Shown piece by piece: positions 45,771 to 53,304 of a stretch of DNA of 64,000 nt; within the stretch, counting starts at the first letter, position 1, and every line of letters begins with the position of its first letter. This DNA is from Phenylobacterium haematophilum (GTDB taxonomy: Bacteria > Pseudomonadota > Alphaproteobacteria > Caulobacterales > Caulobacteraceae), in assembly GCF_014196295.1 (NCBI RefSeq), contig NZ_JACIDK010000002.1, forward strand, positions 372,001-436,000. The letters run 5' to 3'. Under the pieces are notes generated by a model. It had not been told where the DNA came from, did not search any database, and was given only the letters and a program-made list of their open reading frames with translations. A program made the translations under genes and the position numbers.

Positions 45771-45815
45771 GGTCTGGCCGGAGGTTCCCCAGCGGACCTT
45801 CCGGTCAGACCTTTC
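45771..45815 (+). terminator. Terminator after the SDR gene
   Basis: GGTCTG pairs with CAGACC, and CCGGAGGT with ACCTTCCGG through a small bulge, within 45771-45811; CTTTCT follows on the plus strand. It begins 7 bp beyond the SDR stop. Confidence 0.75.
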
Positions 45816-45834
45816 TGCGCCTAATCGCAGGCGC

Positions 45835-46506
45835 ATGCTTCGCCTCGATCACCTGCTCGTCGGCCAGGTCGCCCCGCTAGGGACGACGCTGAGCGGCATC
45901 GCCAAGGCGCCGGTCGCCGGCCCTTCGCGCCTGACCACGACCGGCTTCGAGGGCGACGCCCAAGCCGACGCCCGCGTCCACGGCGGACCCGACAAGGCGG
46001 TCCATCACTATCCCTTCGACCACTACGCGACATGGCGCGCCGAGGTCGGCGAGCGTCCGGCGCTGGCCGCGCCCGGCGGCTTCGGCGAAAACCTTTCGAC
46101 CCGTGGCCTGGACGAGCGCGCCGTCGCGATCGGCGACGTCTTCCGCCTGGGCTCGGCGCTGATCGAGGTCTCCCAGGGCCGCCAGCCCTGCTGGAAGCTC
46201 AACCTTCGCCTCGACATCCCCGACATGGCCCAGCGGGTCCAGGCCACCGGCCGCACCGGCTGGTACTACCGGGTGCTCGAACCGGGCCTCGTCGCTCCCG
46301 GCGACAGCTTCGAACTTCAGGACCGCCGCTCGCCCGACTGGACCATCCACCGGCTCTGGCGGACGCTCTATATCGACACTCTGAATCGCGAGGAATTGGC
46401 AGCCATGGCCGCCCTCGATCACCTTCCCGAGGGCTGGCGCAAGTACGCGCGGCGCCGGCTGGAGACGCGCCGTGTCGAGGACTGGTCCGCGCGTCTGGGC
46501 GGCTAG
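45835..46506 (+). CDS. MOSC domain-containing protein (YiiM-like)
   Basis: 223 aa. GIAKAPVAGPSRLTTTGFEGDAQADARVHGGPDKAVHHYPFDHYATW and GGFGENLSTRGLDERAVAIGDVFRLGSALIEVSQGRQPCWKLNLRLD are the MOSC hallmarks; the cysteine in GRQPCWKL is the molybdenum ligand. A C-terminal YiiM helical domain follows (about 165-215, LWRTLYIDTLNREELAAMAALDHLPEGWRKYARRRLE). Related enzymes reduce N-hydroxylated bases such as 6-hydroxylaminopurine using Mo cofactor, so it is a potential user of the cofactor made by the 19-24 kb cluster. Convergent with the GST gene with CTAG-overlapped stops. Confidence 0.92.
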   Translation: MLRLDHLLVGQVAPLGTTLSGIAKAPVAGPSRLTTTGFEGDAQADARVHGGPDKAVHHYPFDHYATWRAEVGERPALAAPGGFGENLSTRGLDERAVAIGDVFRLGSALIEVSQGRQPCWKLNLRLDIPDMAQRVQATGRTGWYYRVLEPGLVAPGDSFELQDRRSPDWTIHRLWRTLYIDTLNREELAAMAALDHLPEGWRKYARRRLETRRVEDWSARLGG

Positions 46507-47228
46507 ACGGCGGGGGCCGGCCGGGCGCGCTGGTTGTACAGCAGGCCGCGCCGACGCTCCTGCTCTTCCGGCGTGATCGACTTCGGGTCCTCGCCGGGAT
46601 CGGCGACGACGGCCATGCCGCGCTGCACGGCCGGGCGGGCGCTGATCTCGTCGAACCAGCGCTTGAAGTACTTGAACTCGCCCATGTCGATCCCCTGCAG
46701 CTCCCAACTGGCGGTCCAGGGGAACGAGATCATGTCGGCGATCGAGTACTCGTCGCCGGCGATGTAGCGGCGGTCGTAGAGCCGGTTGTTCAGCACGCCA
46801 TACAGGCGGTGAACCTCGTCGTTGAAGCGTCGCTGAGCGTAGGACTGGTCGCCATGCTCGGGGGCCACGCGGCTGAAGTGTCCGCGCTCGCCGAACTTCG
46901 GGCCCTGGTTGGCCATCTGCCAGATCACCCACTGGATGACCTCGTACTTGCCGCGCACGTCGGCCGGCAGAAAGCGGCCGGTCTTCTCGGCCAGATAGAT
47001 CATGATCGCGCCGGACTCGAACACGCTGAGCGGCGCCCCGCCGTCCGCCGGCTCGTGGTCGACCAGCGCCGGCATGCGGTTGTTCGGCGATATCTGGAGG
47101 AAGCCGTCGGTGAACTGGTCGCCGCGGCCGATGTGCACCGGCACGATCTTGTAGGGCAGGCCGAGCTCCTCGAGGAGGATCGTCACCTTCTTGCCGTTCG
47201 GGGTCGGCCAGTAATGGAGGTCGATCAT
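46503..47228 (-). CDS. Glutathione S-transferase family protein
   Basis: 241 aa from ATG 47228 (MIDLHYWPTPNGKKVTILLEELGLPYKIVPVHIGRGDQFTDGFLQISPNNRMPALVDHEP). The N-terminal thioredoxin-like domain has the Ser/Asn start motif and NNRMPALVD (cis-Pro) with SVFESGAIMIYLAEKTGRFLP (glutathione-binding ES). The C-terminal helical domain follows (QSYAQRRFNDEVHRLYGVLNNRLYDRRYIAGDEYSIADMISFPWTASW, with the N-capping box). It resembles the YghU/YfcG disulfide-bond oxidoreductase group. Stops overlap those of the MOSC gene. Confidence 0.9.
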   Translation of the reverse strand: MIDLHYWPTPNGKKVTILLEELGLPYKIVPVHIGRGDQFTDGFLQISPNNRMPALVDHEPADGGAPLSVFESGAIMIYLAEKTGRFLPADVRGKYEVIQWVIWQMANQGPKFGERGHFSRVAPEHGDQSYAQRRFNDEVHRLYGVLNNRLYDRRYIAGDEYSIADMISFPWTASWELQGIDMGEFKYFKRWFDEISARPAVQRGMAVVADPGEDPKSITPEEQERRRGLLYNQRARPAPAV

Positions 47229-47405
47229 CGCGGTCCTCTTGCATCGGGTATGTAAGGCCGCCAGCCTAGGCCGGGCGGGTGGCGCCTCAATCGACAAATT
47301 CTGAAACGCTCCCCAGCTTCCCGGGGCAAGCGGCGGAAATCTGCCCTGCGCCATACGGCTCCTTAACCAACGCAGCGGCAGAAACGCCACAGGGAGGCGC
47401 CCGCG

Positions 47406-47771
47406 TTGAAGACCTGTCTCGTCGTCGATGACAGCCGCGTGATCCGCAAGGTCGCGCGCCGAATCCTGGAGGACATCGGCTTCGAGATCGCCGAGGCCGC
47501 CGACGGGCTGGAGGCGCTCGCCTGGTGTCGCGCGGCCATGCCCGACGCTGTTCTTCTGGATTGGAACATGCCCGCCATGTCGGGCATCGAGTTCCTGCGC
47601 ATCCTGCGCCAGGAGCCGGGCGGCGATCAGCCGACGGTGGTGTTCTGCACGGTCGAGAACAGCATCGAGCGCATCCGCGAGGCGCTCGACAGCGGCGCCG
47701 ACGAATACATCATGAAGCCGTTCGACGGCGACATCATCACGGCGAAGTTCGCCGAGGTCGGGCTGGCATGA
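47406..47771 (+). CDS. CheY-like single-domain response regulator
   Basis: 121 aa receiver alone. TCLVVDDSRVIRKVARRILEDIG (acidic pocket), phospho-acceptor D52 in DAVLLDWNMPAMSGIEFLRILR, FCTVEN and EYIMKPFDGDII (conserved Lys). The start is TTG 47406, with AGGGAGG upstream. The pattern is close to Caulobacter CheYII-type regulators. It overlaps cheR by 4 nt (ATGA), so the two work together, probably in a chemotaxis-type or surface-sensing system. No CheA, CheW or receptor is adjacent. Confidence 0.92.
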   Translation: MKTCLVVDDSRVIRKVARRILEDIGFEIAEAADGLEALAWCRAAMPDAVLLDWNMPAMSGIEFLRILRQEPGGDQPTVVFCTVENSIERIREALDSGADEYIMKPFDGDIITAKFAEVGLA

Positions 47772-48595
47772 CGCCAGGCGATCGCGAACTGGTGTCTCAG
47801 CTCTGCGCGACCCGCGTGGGCGTGCGGGTCGATCCGGAGAAGGCCTATCTGATCGAGAGCCGGCTCGCCCCGGTCGCCCGCCGGGACGGCTTCGGCAGCG
47901 TCGGCGACATGCTCTCCATGCTGCGCGAGCGACGTGAGGACAAGCTGGCCTGGTCGATCGTCGAGGCCATGGTCCAGTCCGAAAGCGCGTTCTTCCGCGA
48001 CCGCGAGCCGTTCGCCCTGTTCCGCGACGAAGTGCTGCCTGCCCTGGCGCGCCAACGCGGCGCCGAACCCGTGCGCATTTGGTCGGCGGCCTGCGCGGCC
48101 GGACAGGAAGTCTATTCCCTGGCCATGATCGTCGAGGACGAGCGCGGCCGGCTGCCGGGGCTTAAGGTCGAACTGTTCGGCACCGACATCGGCGAGCGGC
48201 AGCTGGAGAAGGCCCAGAGCGGCCTCTACACCCAGTTCGAGGTGCAACGCGGCCTGCCGATCCGGCAGCTGGTCCGCCATTTCGAACAGTCGGACGAGAA
48301 CTGGCGCGTCTCGCCGCGCCTGCGCCAGATGATCCGCTGGCGGCGGGTCAACCTGGTGGCTGACCTGTCGACGGCCGGCCGCTTCGACGTGATCTTCTGC
48401 CGTTACGTGCTCTCGACCTTGATCGAGCCGATGAAGGGGCGGCTGCTCATCAATCTGGCCCGCGCCCTGAGCCCCGAGGGCTACCTTTTCCTCGGAGGCC
48501 AAGAATCCGCCGCGGGGCTGTCTGACGCCTTCGAGCCGGTCGCTGGCCGGCCTGGTCTCTACGCACGCAACCCCGCCTACCGCGTCGCGGCCTGA
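47768..48595 (+). CDS. cheR: CheR-type protein-glutamate O-methyltransferase
   Basis: 275 aa from ATG 47768; the long frame upstream is a shadow of the cheY-like gene. The N-terminal helical domain (LVSQLCATRVGVRVDPEKAYLIESRLAPVARR), catalytic SAM domain with ESAFFRDREPFALFRDEVLP, RIWSAACAAGQEVYSLAMIVED (GxxxGxE SAM motif, here CAAGQEVYS), VELFGTDIGERQLEKAQSGLYTQFEVQRGLP and VIFCRYVLSTLIEPMKGRLLINLARALSPEGYLFLGGQES are all CheR. It methylates receptor glutamates. Co-translated with the preceding regulator; the signal transducer is elsewhere. Confidence 0.93.
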   Translation: MTPGDRELVSQLCATRVGVRVDPEKAYLIESRLAPVARRDGFGSVGDMLSMLRERREDKLAWSIVEAMVQSESAFFRDREPFALFRDEVLPALARQRGAEPVRIWSAACAAGQEVYSLAMIVEDERGRLPGLKVELFGTDIGERQLEKAQSGLYTQFEVQRGLPIRQLVRHFEQSDENWRVSPRLRQMIRWRRVNLVADLSTAGRFDVIFCRYVLSTLIEPMKGRLLINLARALSPEGYLFLGGQESAAGLSDAFEPVAGRPGLYARNPAYRVAA

Positions 48596-48670
48596 TCGGG
48601 GCCATAAATGCGAAAACCGCCACCCGGCGCCATAAGCGACCCGGTGACGGTCTAATCGCCTCGTCATGAC

Positions 48671-48691
48671 AACGGCGGAAGACCCGCCGTT
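48671..48691 (-). terminator. Hairpin after the entericidin gene
   Basis: AACGGCGG (48671-48678) and CCGCCGTT (48684-48691) form an 8-bp stem with a 5-nt loop, 14 bp beyond the entericidin stop on the minus strand. There is no clear T-tract. The 48596-48670 stretch holds a second, imperfect hairpin after cheR. Confidence 0.6.
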
Positions 48692-48705
48692 ACATGCAGT
48701 CGGCC

Positions 48706-48843
48706 TTACTTCTTGGCGTCTTCGGCGGTGTTGGTGACGGCCTGTCCGGCAGCCTTAACGTCCTGGCCGGCGCCCGACACGGTGTTGCAGGCGGTGACGG
48801 CCAGACTGGCGGCCAGAACCGCGAGCACAACGAACTTACGCAT
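48706..48843 (-). CDS. Entericidin A/B family lipoprotein
   Basis: 45 aa, MRKFVVLAVLAASLAVTAC followed by NTVSGAGQDVKAAGQAVTNTAEDAKK. Signal peptide with lipobox VTAC (Cys19) and the NTVxGAGxDVxxAGxAV body that defines entericidins, small stress-induced membrane lipoproteins. ATG 48843 has GGGGAGA upstream. A perfect sigma-EcfG promoter (48876-48900) lies 33 bp upstream, inside the 3' end of phyK, so it should be a target of the general stress response encoded next to it. Confidence 0.92.
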   Translation of the reverse strand: MRKFVVLAVLAASLAVTACNTVSGAGQDVKAAGQAVTNTAEDAKK

Positions 48844-48875
48844 GAGAGTTCTCCCCTTGAATTGCGCACGAGGCT

Positions 48876-48900
48876 AACGGTCAAGCCGCAGCCTGGTTCC
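48876..48900 (-). promoter_or_regulatory. Sigma-EcfG (SigT) promoter for entericidin
   Basis: On the minus strand GGAAC (48900-48896), N16, CGTT (48879-48876): an exact match to the EcfG consensus GGAAC-N16/17-CGTT. It overlaps the last codons of phyK. Confidence 0.8.
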
Positions 48901-50605
48901 CTCGCGCCGGGGCCCGCCGGCCGGCGTGTTCGTCGAGCGGCGTGGGGAAGATCAGCCGAGCGGTGATCCCGCCCTTGTCGTTGCGCACGACCTCCGCGCG
49001 GCCGCGCAGCTGACGGCCGAAGGCGGTCATCAGGGTGCGTCCGACGCCGGAAGTGGTCAGCGCGTCGGCCGGCGCCTGGCCGTCGTCGCTGATCTCGAGC
49101 TCGGCCTCGTCTCCGCGCACGATGAAGTTGACCCGCAGCGTGCCGCCGCGCCCGGCGAAGGCATGCTTCTGGGCGTTGGTGACCGCCTCGACGGCGAACA
49201 GCGCCAAGGGCGCCAGCCGGTCCGGGTCGATGATCAGGTCGTCGACATGGATCTCGGTTTTGACGCCTGCGCCATGGGCGCCGTCGGCGGCGATCAACTG
49301 GGCGGTGAGCTCCTCCATGAAGGTGCGCAGATCCACCCGCTTCAGGTCAGGGCCCTGATAGAGCGCGCGATAGATCAGCGCCAAGGCCGTGATCCGCTGA
49401 CGGGTGTCCGACATCGCCGCTCGCGCCGCCGGGTCGGTCAGGGCGCGCTGCTGCATGTTGAGGAGCGAGGAGATGACCTGCAGGTTGTTCTTCACCCGGT
49501 GGTGGATCTCGCGCATCAGGTCGTCCTTCTGCGCCAGGGACTCGCGCAGCGAGGCGTCGCGCCCGACGATGGCGTCGGCCATGTCCTCGAGGGTCTCGGC
49601 CAGGTCGCGGATCTCGGGCGGGGCCTGGTCGGCCTGCACAGGCCGCACGCTCAGCCGTCCGCGGGCATACAGCGCGGCGATGCGCTGCAGATAGGCGATC
49701 CATCGGATCACCACCCGCTCGGTGACCACCGACACGGCCACCAGCGCAAGGATGAAGGTCAGGATCGGGAAGACGATGCTGGTCAGCGGATTGAGCGTCG
49801 CCCACGAGAACAACCCGCCCGAGCGCGCCGACAGGATCACGAACAGCTCGTCGCCGACCAGCGGGGCGGCTGAATAGACCCGCCGCTCGCCGCGCATGTC
49901 GCGGGCGTACCAGACCATCGAGCCCTGCTTCAGCGCCTTGGCCCGCCAGTCGGCCGGCAGCACCGGGAAGGCCTCCTTGTCGGTGGCGTTGATATAGGCG
50001 CCGTCGCCGTCGGCGAGGGCGACTTCGGATTGTTGCGGCAGCGAGCGGTCGGCTGTGCGCGGGGCCAGGCTTTCCAACGAGATCACCGCCACCAGCGCGC
50101 CGTCGAAGCCGACACGCGGATCGTGCGCCGGGACGGCGGCCAGCAGCGCCGGCACGCTCGCATAGTTGGCCCCTGGATCGCGGGTGATCACCAGGCTGTC
50201 GCCCTTGGCCAGGCTCTGGAACCAGGGGCGGGTGGCGCGCGCCATGTCGGCCGGCACGTCGCCGGCCGCGCAGGCCACCCGGCCGCGGCGGTCGAAGCGG
50301 ATCAGGTTGTGGTAGCCGGGGATGCGATGGGTGACTTCGGCTAACCGCTGGGCGCAGTTGAAGCCCACCGAACCGGGGGCAAGCGTCTCCAGCAGGATGT
50401 CGGCCGCCTCCATCCGCGCACGAGCCGTGGCGGCGCTGCGCTCGGATGCGGCGGCCAGGTCCTCGCGCAGCTGCACGCCTTCACGCCGGAACGACATCGC
50501 CGATTGCAGGATGCCGAGGATCAAGACAGGCAGCAGCGCGGCCGCCAGCGCCGCGGTCAGGCGGACCCGGATGGTGGAAAGAGAGCCCCAGGGCGTGCCG
50601 TCCAT
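48881..50605 (-). CDS. phyK: General stress response sensor histidine kinase PhyK
   Basis: 574 aa. Membrane segments at about 14-35 and 273-298 flank a periplasmic sensing domain (about 36-272). A HAMP-like linker leads to the HisKA_2 box DDLMREIHHRVKNNLQVISSLLNMQQRAL (phospho-acceptor H369 or H368) and an ATPase with VEAVTNAQKHAF and TSGVGRTLMTAFGRQL. The HRxKNNLQ type of kinase phosphorylates PhyR. Its position next to sigT-nepR/phyR is the same as for Caulobacter phyK, which is the main reason for the name. The gene begins 12 bp after the sigT stop, so it may be partly read with nepR-sigT. Confidence 0.9.
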   Translation of the reverse strand: MDGTPWGSLSTIRVRLTAALAAALLPVLILGILQSAMSFRREGVQLREDLAAASERSAATARARMEAADILLETLAPGSVGFNCAQRLAEVTHRIPGYHNLIRFDRRGRVACAAGDVPADMARATRPWFQSLAKGDSLVITRDPGANYASVPALLAAVPAHDPRVGFDGALVAVISLESLAPRTADRSLPQQSEVALADGDGAYINATDKEAFPVLPADWRAKALKQGSMVWYARDMRGERRVYSAAPLVGDELFVILSARSGGLFSWATLNPLTSIVFPILTFILALVAVSVVTERVVIRWIAYLQRIAALYARGRLSVRPVQADQAPPEIRDLAETLEDMADAIVGRDASLRESLAQKDDLMREIHHRVKNNLQVISSLLNMQQRALTDPAARAAMSDTRQRITALALIYRALYQGPDLKRVDLRTFMEELTAQLIAADGAHGAGVKTEIHVDDLIIDPDRLAPLALFAVEAVTNAQKHAFAGRGGTLRVNFIVRGDEAELEISDDGQAPADALTTSGVGRTLMTAFGRQLRGRAEVVRNDKGGITARLIFPTPLDEHAGRRAPARGNQAAA

Positions 50606-50617
50606 GGTTCCGCCCTA

Positions 50618-51223
50618 TCAGCGAGCGGTGCTCAACCGCTCCGCGTCCGCCAGGATGGCGCTCATGGCGTCGCCGGCGGCGCTTCCATCCCGTTCATAGC
50701 TCCCATCCTCGAGAATGCTGTGCAGCGCCTTGCGCGCGCGGCTGACGCGGCTCTTCACCGTGCCGACCGCGCAGCCGCAGATCTCGGCTGCTTCCTCGTA
50801 GGCGAAGCCGCCGGCGCCGACCAGGATAAGCGCCTCACGCTGTTCGGCCGGCAGCTGGGCGAGCGACAGCCGCAATTCGTCGAGCGCCACCGGCGCCTCC
50901 GGATCGTCGACCGCCACCAGGGTCCGCTCGGCGGCCTCCTGGTCCAGCTGGCTCTGGCGCCACGAGCGACGCTTTTCGGAATAGAATTGGTTGCGCAGGA
51001 TCATGAAGGTCCAGGCCTTCATGTTGGTGCCCATCTGGAAGCTGGCCCGCGCGTCCCAGGCCTTCATCATGGCGTCCTGCGCCAGATCGTCGGCGCTGGC
51101 CGGATCGCCGGCCAGGGTGCGCGCGAAGGCCCGCAGGTGCGGGATCAGTTTGACCAACTCGCGCTTGAAGGCTTCGTCGTCAGCCTGAGGGGTGTTCGGC
51201 CGGGCCTTGCTCTGCTCGGCCAT
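50618..51223 (-). CDS. sigT: General stress response ECF sigma factor EcfG/SigT
   Basis: 201 aa from ATG 51223 (TTG 51226 is the alternative). Sigma2: LVKLIPHLRAFARTLAGDPASADDLAQDAMMKAWDARASFQMGTNMKAWTFMILRNQFYSEKRR. Sigma4: LRLSLAQLPAEQREALILVGAGGFAYEEAAEICGCAVGTVKSRVSRARKAL. This is the ECF15/EcfG form that transcribes GGAAC-N16/17-CGTT promoters and is held inactive by NepR. The start overlaps the nepR stop by one base, so the sigma factor and its anti-sigma factor are translationally coupled. An EcfG promoter upstream of nepR implies positive autoregulation. Confidence 0.96.
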   Translation of the reverse strand: MAEQSKARPNTPQADDEAFKRELVKLIPHLRAFARTLAGDPASADDLAQDAMMKAWDARASFQMGTNMKAWTFMILRNQFYSEKRRSWRQSQLDQEAAERTLVAVDDPEAPVALDELRLSLAQLPAEQREALILVGAGGFAYEEAAEICGCAVGTVKSRVSRARKALHSILEDGSYERDGSAAGDAMSAILADAERLSTAR

Positions 51224-51411
51224 CAACCGTTCTCCGCCGACTTCTTGTCCGCTTGGCGAAGAATGGCGAGAAACTCGTCGGGCACTGGCTCGCTGACGAC
51301 CTCGTCGAACATTTGACGCAGGCGCACCCCGATGGCCTGCTGGCGCAGACGCGCTTCGTCCAGAGCGGCAGGCGCTCGACGACGGTCCTCTGTGGCACGC
51401 TGTTCTATCAT
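51223..51411 (-). CDS. nepR: Anti-sigma factor NepR
   Basis: 62 aa from ATG 51411 (MIEQRATEDRRRAPAALDEARLRQQAIGVRLRQMFDEVVSEPVPDEFLAILRQADKKSAENG). The core IGVRLRQMFDEVVSEPVPDEFLAILRQA is the NepR family sequence: two helices that wrap the sigma factor, joined by the VPDEF turn. The frame is open upstream to 51609, but that part is the promoter region. It binds SigT until phosphorylated PhyR titrates it away. A perfect EcfG promoter starts 59 bp upstream. Confidence 0.95.
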   Translation of the reverse strand: MIEQRATEDRRRAPAALDEARLRQQAIGVRLRQMFDEVVSEPVPDEFLAILRQADKKSAENG

Positions 51412-51469
51412 GGCCTCGGCGCCCGGCTTTCGCTGAGCCCGCCCCCTCGGTTCGTCTTGGTCGCCCGTC

Positions 51470-51494
51470 AACGCCTCACCCCACCCAGGGTTCC
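51470..51494 (-). promoter_or_regulatory. Sigma-EcfG promoter for nepR-sigT
   Basis: On the minus strand GGAAC (51494-51490), N16, CGTT (51473-51470), an exact match. It is divergent from the phyR promoter 43 bp away and would give positive feedback on the sigma factor and its inhibitor. Confidence 0.85.
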
Positions 51495-51536
51495 AATCTG
51501 TAGAGATTATAACGAAGAGGAAAACCTTGTTCTGAC

Positions 51537-51561
51537 GGAACCGGTTCCCAACGCCTACGTT
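51537..51561 (+). promoter_or_regulatory. Sigma-EcfG promoter for phyR
   Basis: GGAAC (51537-51541), N16, CGTT (51558-51561), an exact match, 74 bp upstream of the TTG start of phyR. Confidence 0.85.
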
Positions 51562-51634
51562 CGGGCACATGATGGACCTGCGCAGGGAACCAATCCTGGG
51601 CGGCTGCATCGAACTCGAGAGGGAGGAGTTTGAT

Positions 51635-52426
51635 TTGAGTCTTCTTGCCAGGTTGGCGCCGCATCTACCGTATGTCCGCCGCTATGCCCGCGCCTTGACT
51701 GGCGACCAGACGACTGGCGACCACTATGTTCGCGTGGCGCTTGAAGCGCTGGCTGCAGGGGATCGGGTGCTGGAGGCCAGCCTCACCCCGCGCGTGGCCC
51801 TCTATCACGTCTTCCACGCCATCTGGCTCACTAGCGGCGCTCAGCTCGAGGCTCGGGGCGATGAAAGCGGCGACGACGCCAGCCAGCGGCTGATGCGCAT
51901 CGCCCCGCGCTCGCGCCAGGCTTTCCTGCTCACCGCCCTCGAGGGCTTCACGCCCTCCGAAGCGGCCCAGATCCTGGGCGTCGATTTCGGCGAGGTCGAG
52001 CTGCTGATCGCCGACGCCCAGGCCGAGATCGACGCCGAACTCGCCACCGACGTCCTGATCATCGAGGATGAGCCGGTCATCGCCGCCGACATCGAGGCGC
52101 TGGTCACCGAAATCGGCCACACCGTGGTCGACATCGCCGCCACCCGCTCCGAGGCGATCGACGCCGTCAATCGCAAGACCCCGGGCCTCGTGCTCGCCGA
52201 CATCCAGCTGGCCGACGGCTCGTCTGGCATCGATGCGGTCAAGGACATCCTGGCCCGACATGACGTGCCGGTGATCTTCATCACCGCCTTTCCCGAGCGG
52301 CTGCTGACGGGTGAGCGGCCGGAACCGACGTTCCTGATCACCAAGCCGTTCCAGCCGGAGACCGTGAAGGCGGCCATCGGCCAGGCGCTGTTCTTCCATC
52401 CGCGGAACAACCGCAAGGCGGCCTAG
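51635..52426 (+). CDS. phyR: General stress response regulator PhyR (sigma-factor mimic)
   Basis: 263 aa from TTG 51635, with GGGAGGAG upstream; the frame is open further upstream but that lies across the promoter. The N-terminal sigma-like domain (about 1-135, LLARLAPHLPYVRRYARALTGDQTTGDHYVRVALEAL, SRQAFLLTALEGFTPSEAAQILGVDFGEVELLI) mimics an ECF sigma factor and binds NepR when phosphorylated. The receiver (about 138-260) has VLIIEDEPVIAADIEALV, phospho-acceptor D189 in GLVLADIQLADGSSGIDAV, FITAFPE and FLITKPFQPETVKAAI. Divergent from nepR-sigT, with its own EcfG promoter. Confidence 0.96.
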   Translation: MSLLARLAPHLPYVRRYARALTGDQTTGDHYVRVALEALAAGDRVLEASLTPRVALYHVFHAIWLTSGAQLEARGDESGDDASQRLMRIAPRSRQAFLLTALEGFTPSEAAQILGVDFGEVELLIADAQAEIDAELATDVLIIEDEPVIAADIEALVTEIGHTVVDIAATRSEAIDAVNRKTPGLVLADIQLADGSSGIDAVKDILARHDVPVIFITAFPERLLTGERPEPTFLITKPFQPETVKAAIGQALFFHPRNNRKAA

Positions 52427-52450
52427 GAACGGGCTTCCCGTCCTCGCGTT
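52426..52450 (+). promoter_or_regulatory. Sigma-EcfG promoter for the first DUF1328 gene
   Basis: GGAAC (52426-52430), N16, CGTT (52447-52450), an exact match whose first base is the last base of the phyR stop codon; 55 bp upstream of the DUF1328 start. Confidence 0.8.
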
Positions 52451-52504
52451 CACCAGACGCCGCGCCGATATCCCGGCGCGGCGTTTTGCTGTCAGGAGAT
52501 GCGC

Positions 52505-52678
52505 ATGCTCGGATGGGCTTTGGTGTTCGCGGTGCTGGCTGTGGTCGCCGGCGTGCTCGGTTTCTCCGGCCTGGCCGGCATGGCGGCGGGAATCGCAAAG
52601 ATCCTGTTCGTAATCTTCCTGGTGCTCCTGATCGCGACCTTCGTGGTCCGCGCCTTCCGCGGGCGCTCGGTGCTCTAG
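52505..52678 (+). CDS. DUF1328 family small membrane protein (copy 1)
   Basis: 57 aa, [20 protein letters not shown] then [37 protein letters not shown]. Two membrane helices (about 4-20 and 30-50) and the GVLGFxGxAGxAxGIAKILFxIFLVL pattern of DUF1328, usually induced by stress; molecular function unknown. Start chosen at ATG 52505 because GGAG lies 6 nt upstream; an ATG two codons earlier touches the ribosome binding site. A second copy of the same length is at 56532. Its TAG overlaps the convergent gene's stop in CTAG. Confidence 0.9.
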   Translation: MLGWALVFAVLAVVAGVLGFSGLAGMAAGIAKILFVIFLVLLIATFVVRAFRGRSVL

Positions 52679-52953
52679 CGAGCGACCGAGGGCTGTTCCG
52701 CCGTGGGCGTAGTCTGAAGGGTGCCGTGGGCGGGTTCGCCGAGGTCGAAGGATTGGGCGGTGCGAACCGCCCCGGCCTTGCTCGGCGGCGCCGCGGACTG
52801 TTCGCCGGCCCGCCACGACCAGGCGCCGAACAGCGCAAGGGCGGCGAGGGCGGTGGACACCGCCAGGACCCAGAACATGTGCACGCCCATGCGTCCCTGA
52901 CGCGCACGCGTGGCGTTGAGTCCGGGGCGGGAAGTGTATCGGGTCGTGGCCAT
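52675..52953 (-). CDS. Small single-pass membrane protein, unknown function
   Basis: 92 aa. Basic N-terminus ([21 protein letters not shown]), one membrane helix (about 24-45, [24 protein letters not shown]), then a polar Ala/Pro/Thr-rich periplasmic tail. I recognise no family. It lies 18 bp downstream of another small membrane protein gene on the same strand, which carries an EcfG promoter, so the two are probably co-transcribed stress genes. A GGAG ribosome binding site is present. Confidence 0.72.
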   Translation of the reverse strand: MATTRYTSRPGLNATRARQGRMGVHMFWVLAVSTALAALALFGAWSWRAGEQSAAPPSKAGAVRTAQSFDLGEPAHGTLQTTPTAEQPSVAR

Positions 52954-52971
52954 GTTGGGTCGTCTCCGGGT

Positions 52972-53172
52972 TTAAAACGTCAGTCGGTCGAGTGGTCCGG
53001 GCGGAGCCGGCCGCGCGGAATCTCCGCGATCCACTGACATCTGGCCAAGCAGGGCGCCTGCGAGCGCCACCGACAGGATGACCGCCAGCGCCCACCATCG
53101 GCGGCGCAGCGAATGATGGTGATCCTCCGTCGTTCCAGCCGCGCCGAAGCGCCCGTTCCGCTCGTAGATCAT
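52972..53172 (-). CDS. Small single-pass membrane protein, putative GSR target
   Basis: 66 aa from ATG 53172 (MIYERNGRFGAAGTTEDHHHSLRRRWWALAVILSVALAGALLGQMS), with GGGAGAGG upstream; the longer frame to 53277 crosses the promoter and is unlikely. Polar His/Arg-rich N-terminus, one membrane helix (about 26-44), short Pro-rich tail. No recognised family. An exact EcfG promoter (53218-53243, N17) lies 45 bp upstream, which supports both the start and membership of the general stress regulon. Confidence 0.72.
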   Translation of the reverse strand: MIYERNGRFGAAGTTEDHHHSLRRRWWALAVILSVALAGALLGQMSVDRGDSARPAPPGPLDRLTF

Positions 53173-53217
53173 GGCCCTCTCCCCTGACCAGACGGGCGAA
53201 CCTGCCCGCTTCAGGCT

Positions 53218-53243
53218 AACGCCCTGCAGGGGGCGGACGTTCC
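53218..53243 (-). promoter_or_regulatory. Sigma-EcfG promoter (N17) for the small membrane protein pair
   Basis: On the minus strand GGAAC (53243-53239), N17, CGTT (53221-53218). Exact bases with the longer of the two allowed spacers, 45 bp upstream of ATG 53172. Confidence 0.75.
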
Positions 53244-53304
53244 GCACGCGAAATTGCGGGCGTCGGGGGTTCGACAACTGCGCGCCGAGTCTTATCTATG
53301 GGGA

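Noticed and set aside
47363..47370. TTAACCAA upstream of the cheY-like gene as a CtrA half-site
   Set aside because: One mismatch from TTAACCAT and no partner TTAA at the required spacing; too weak to report as a site.
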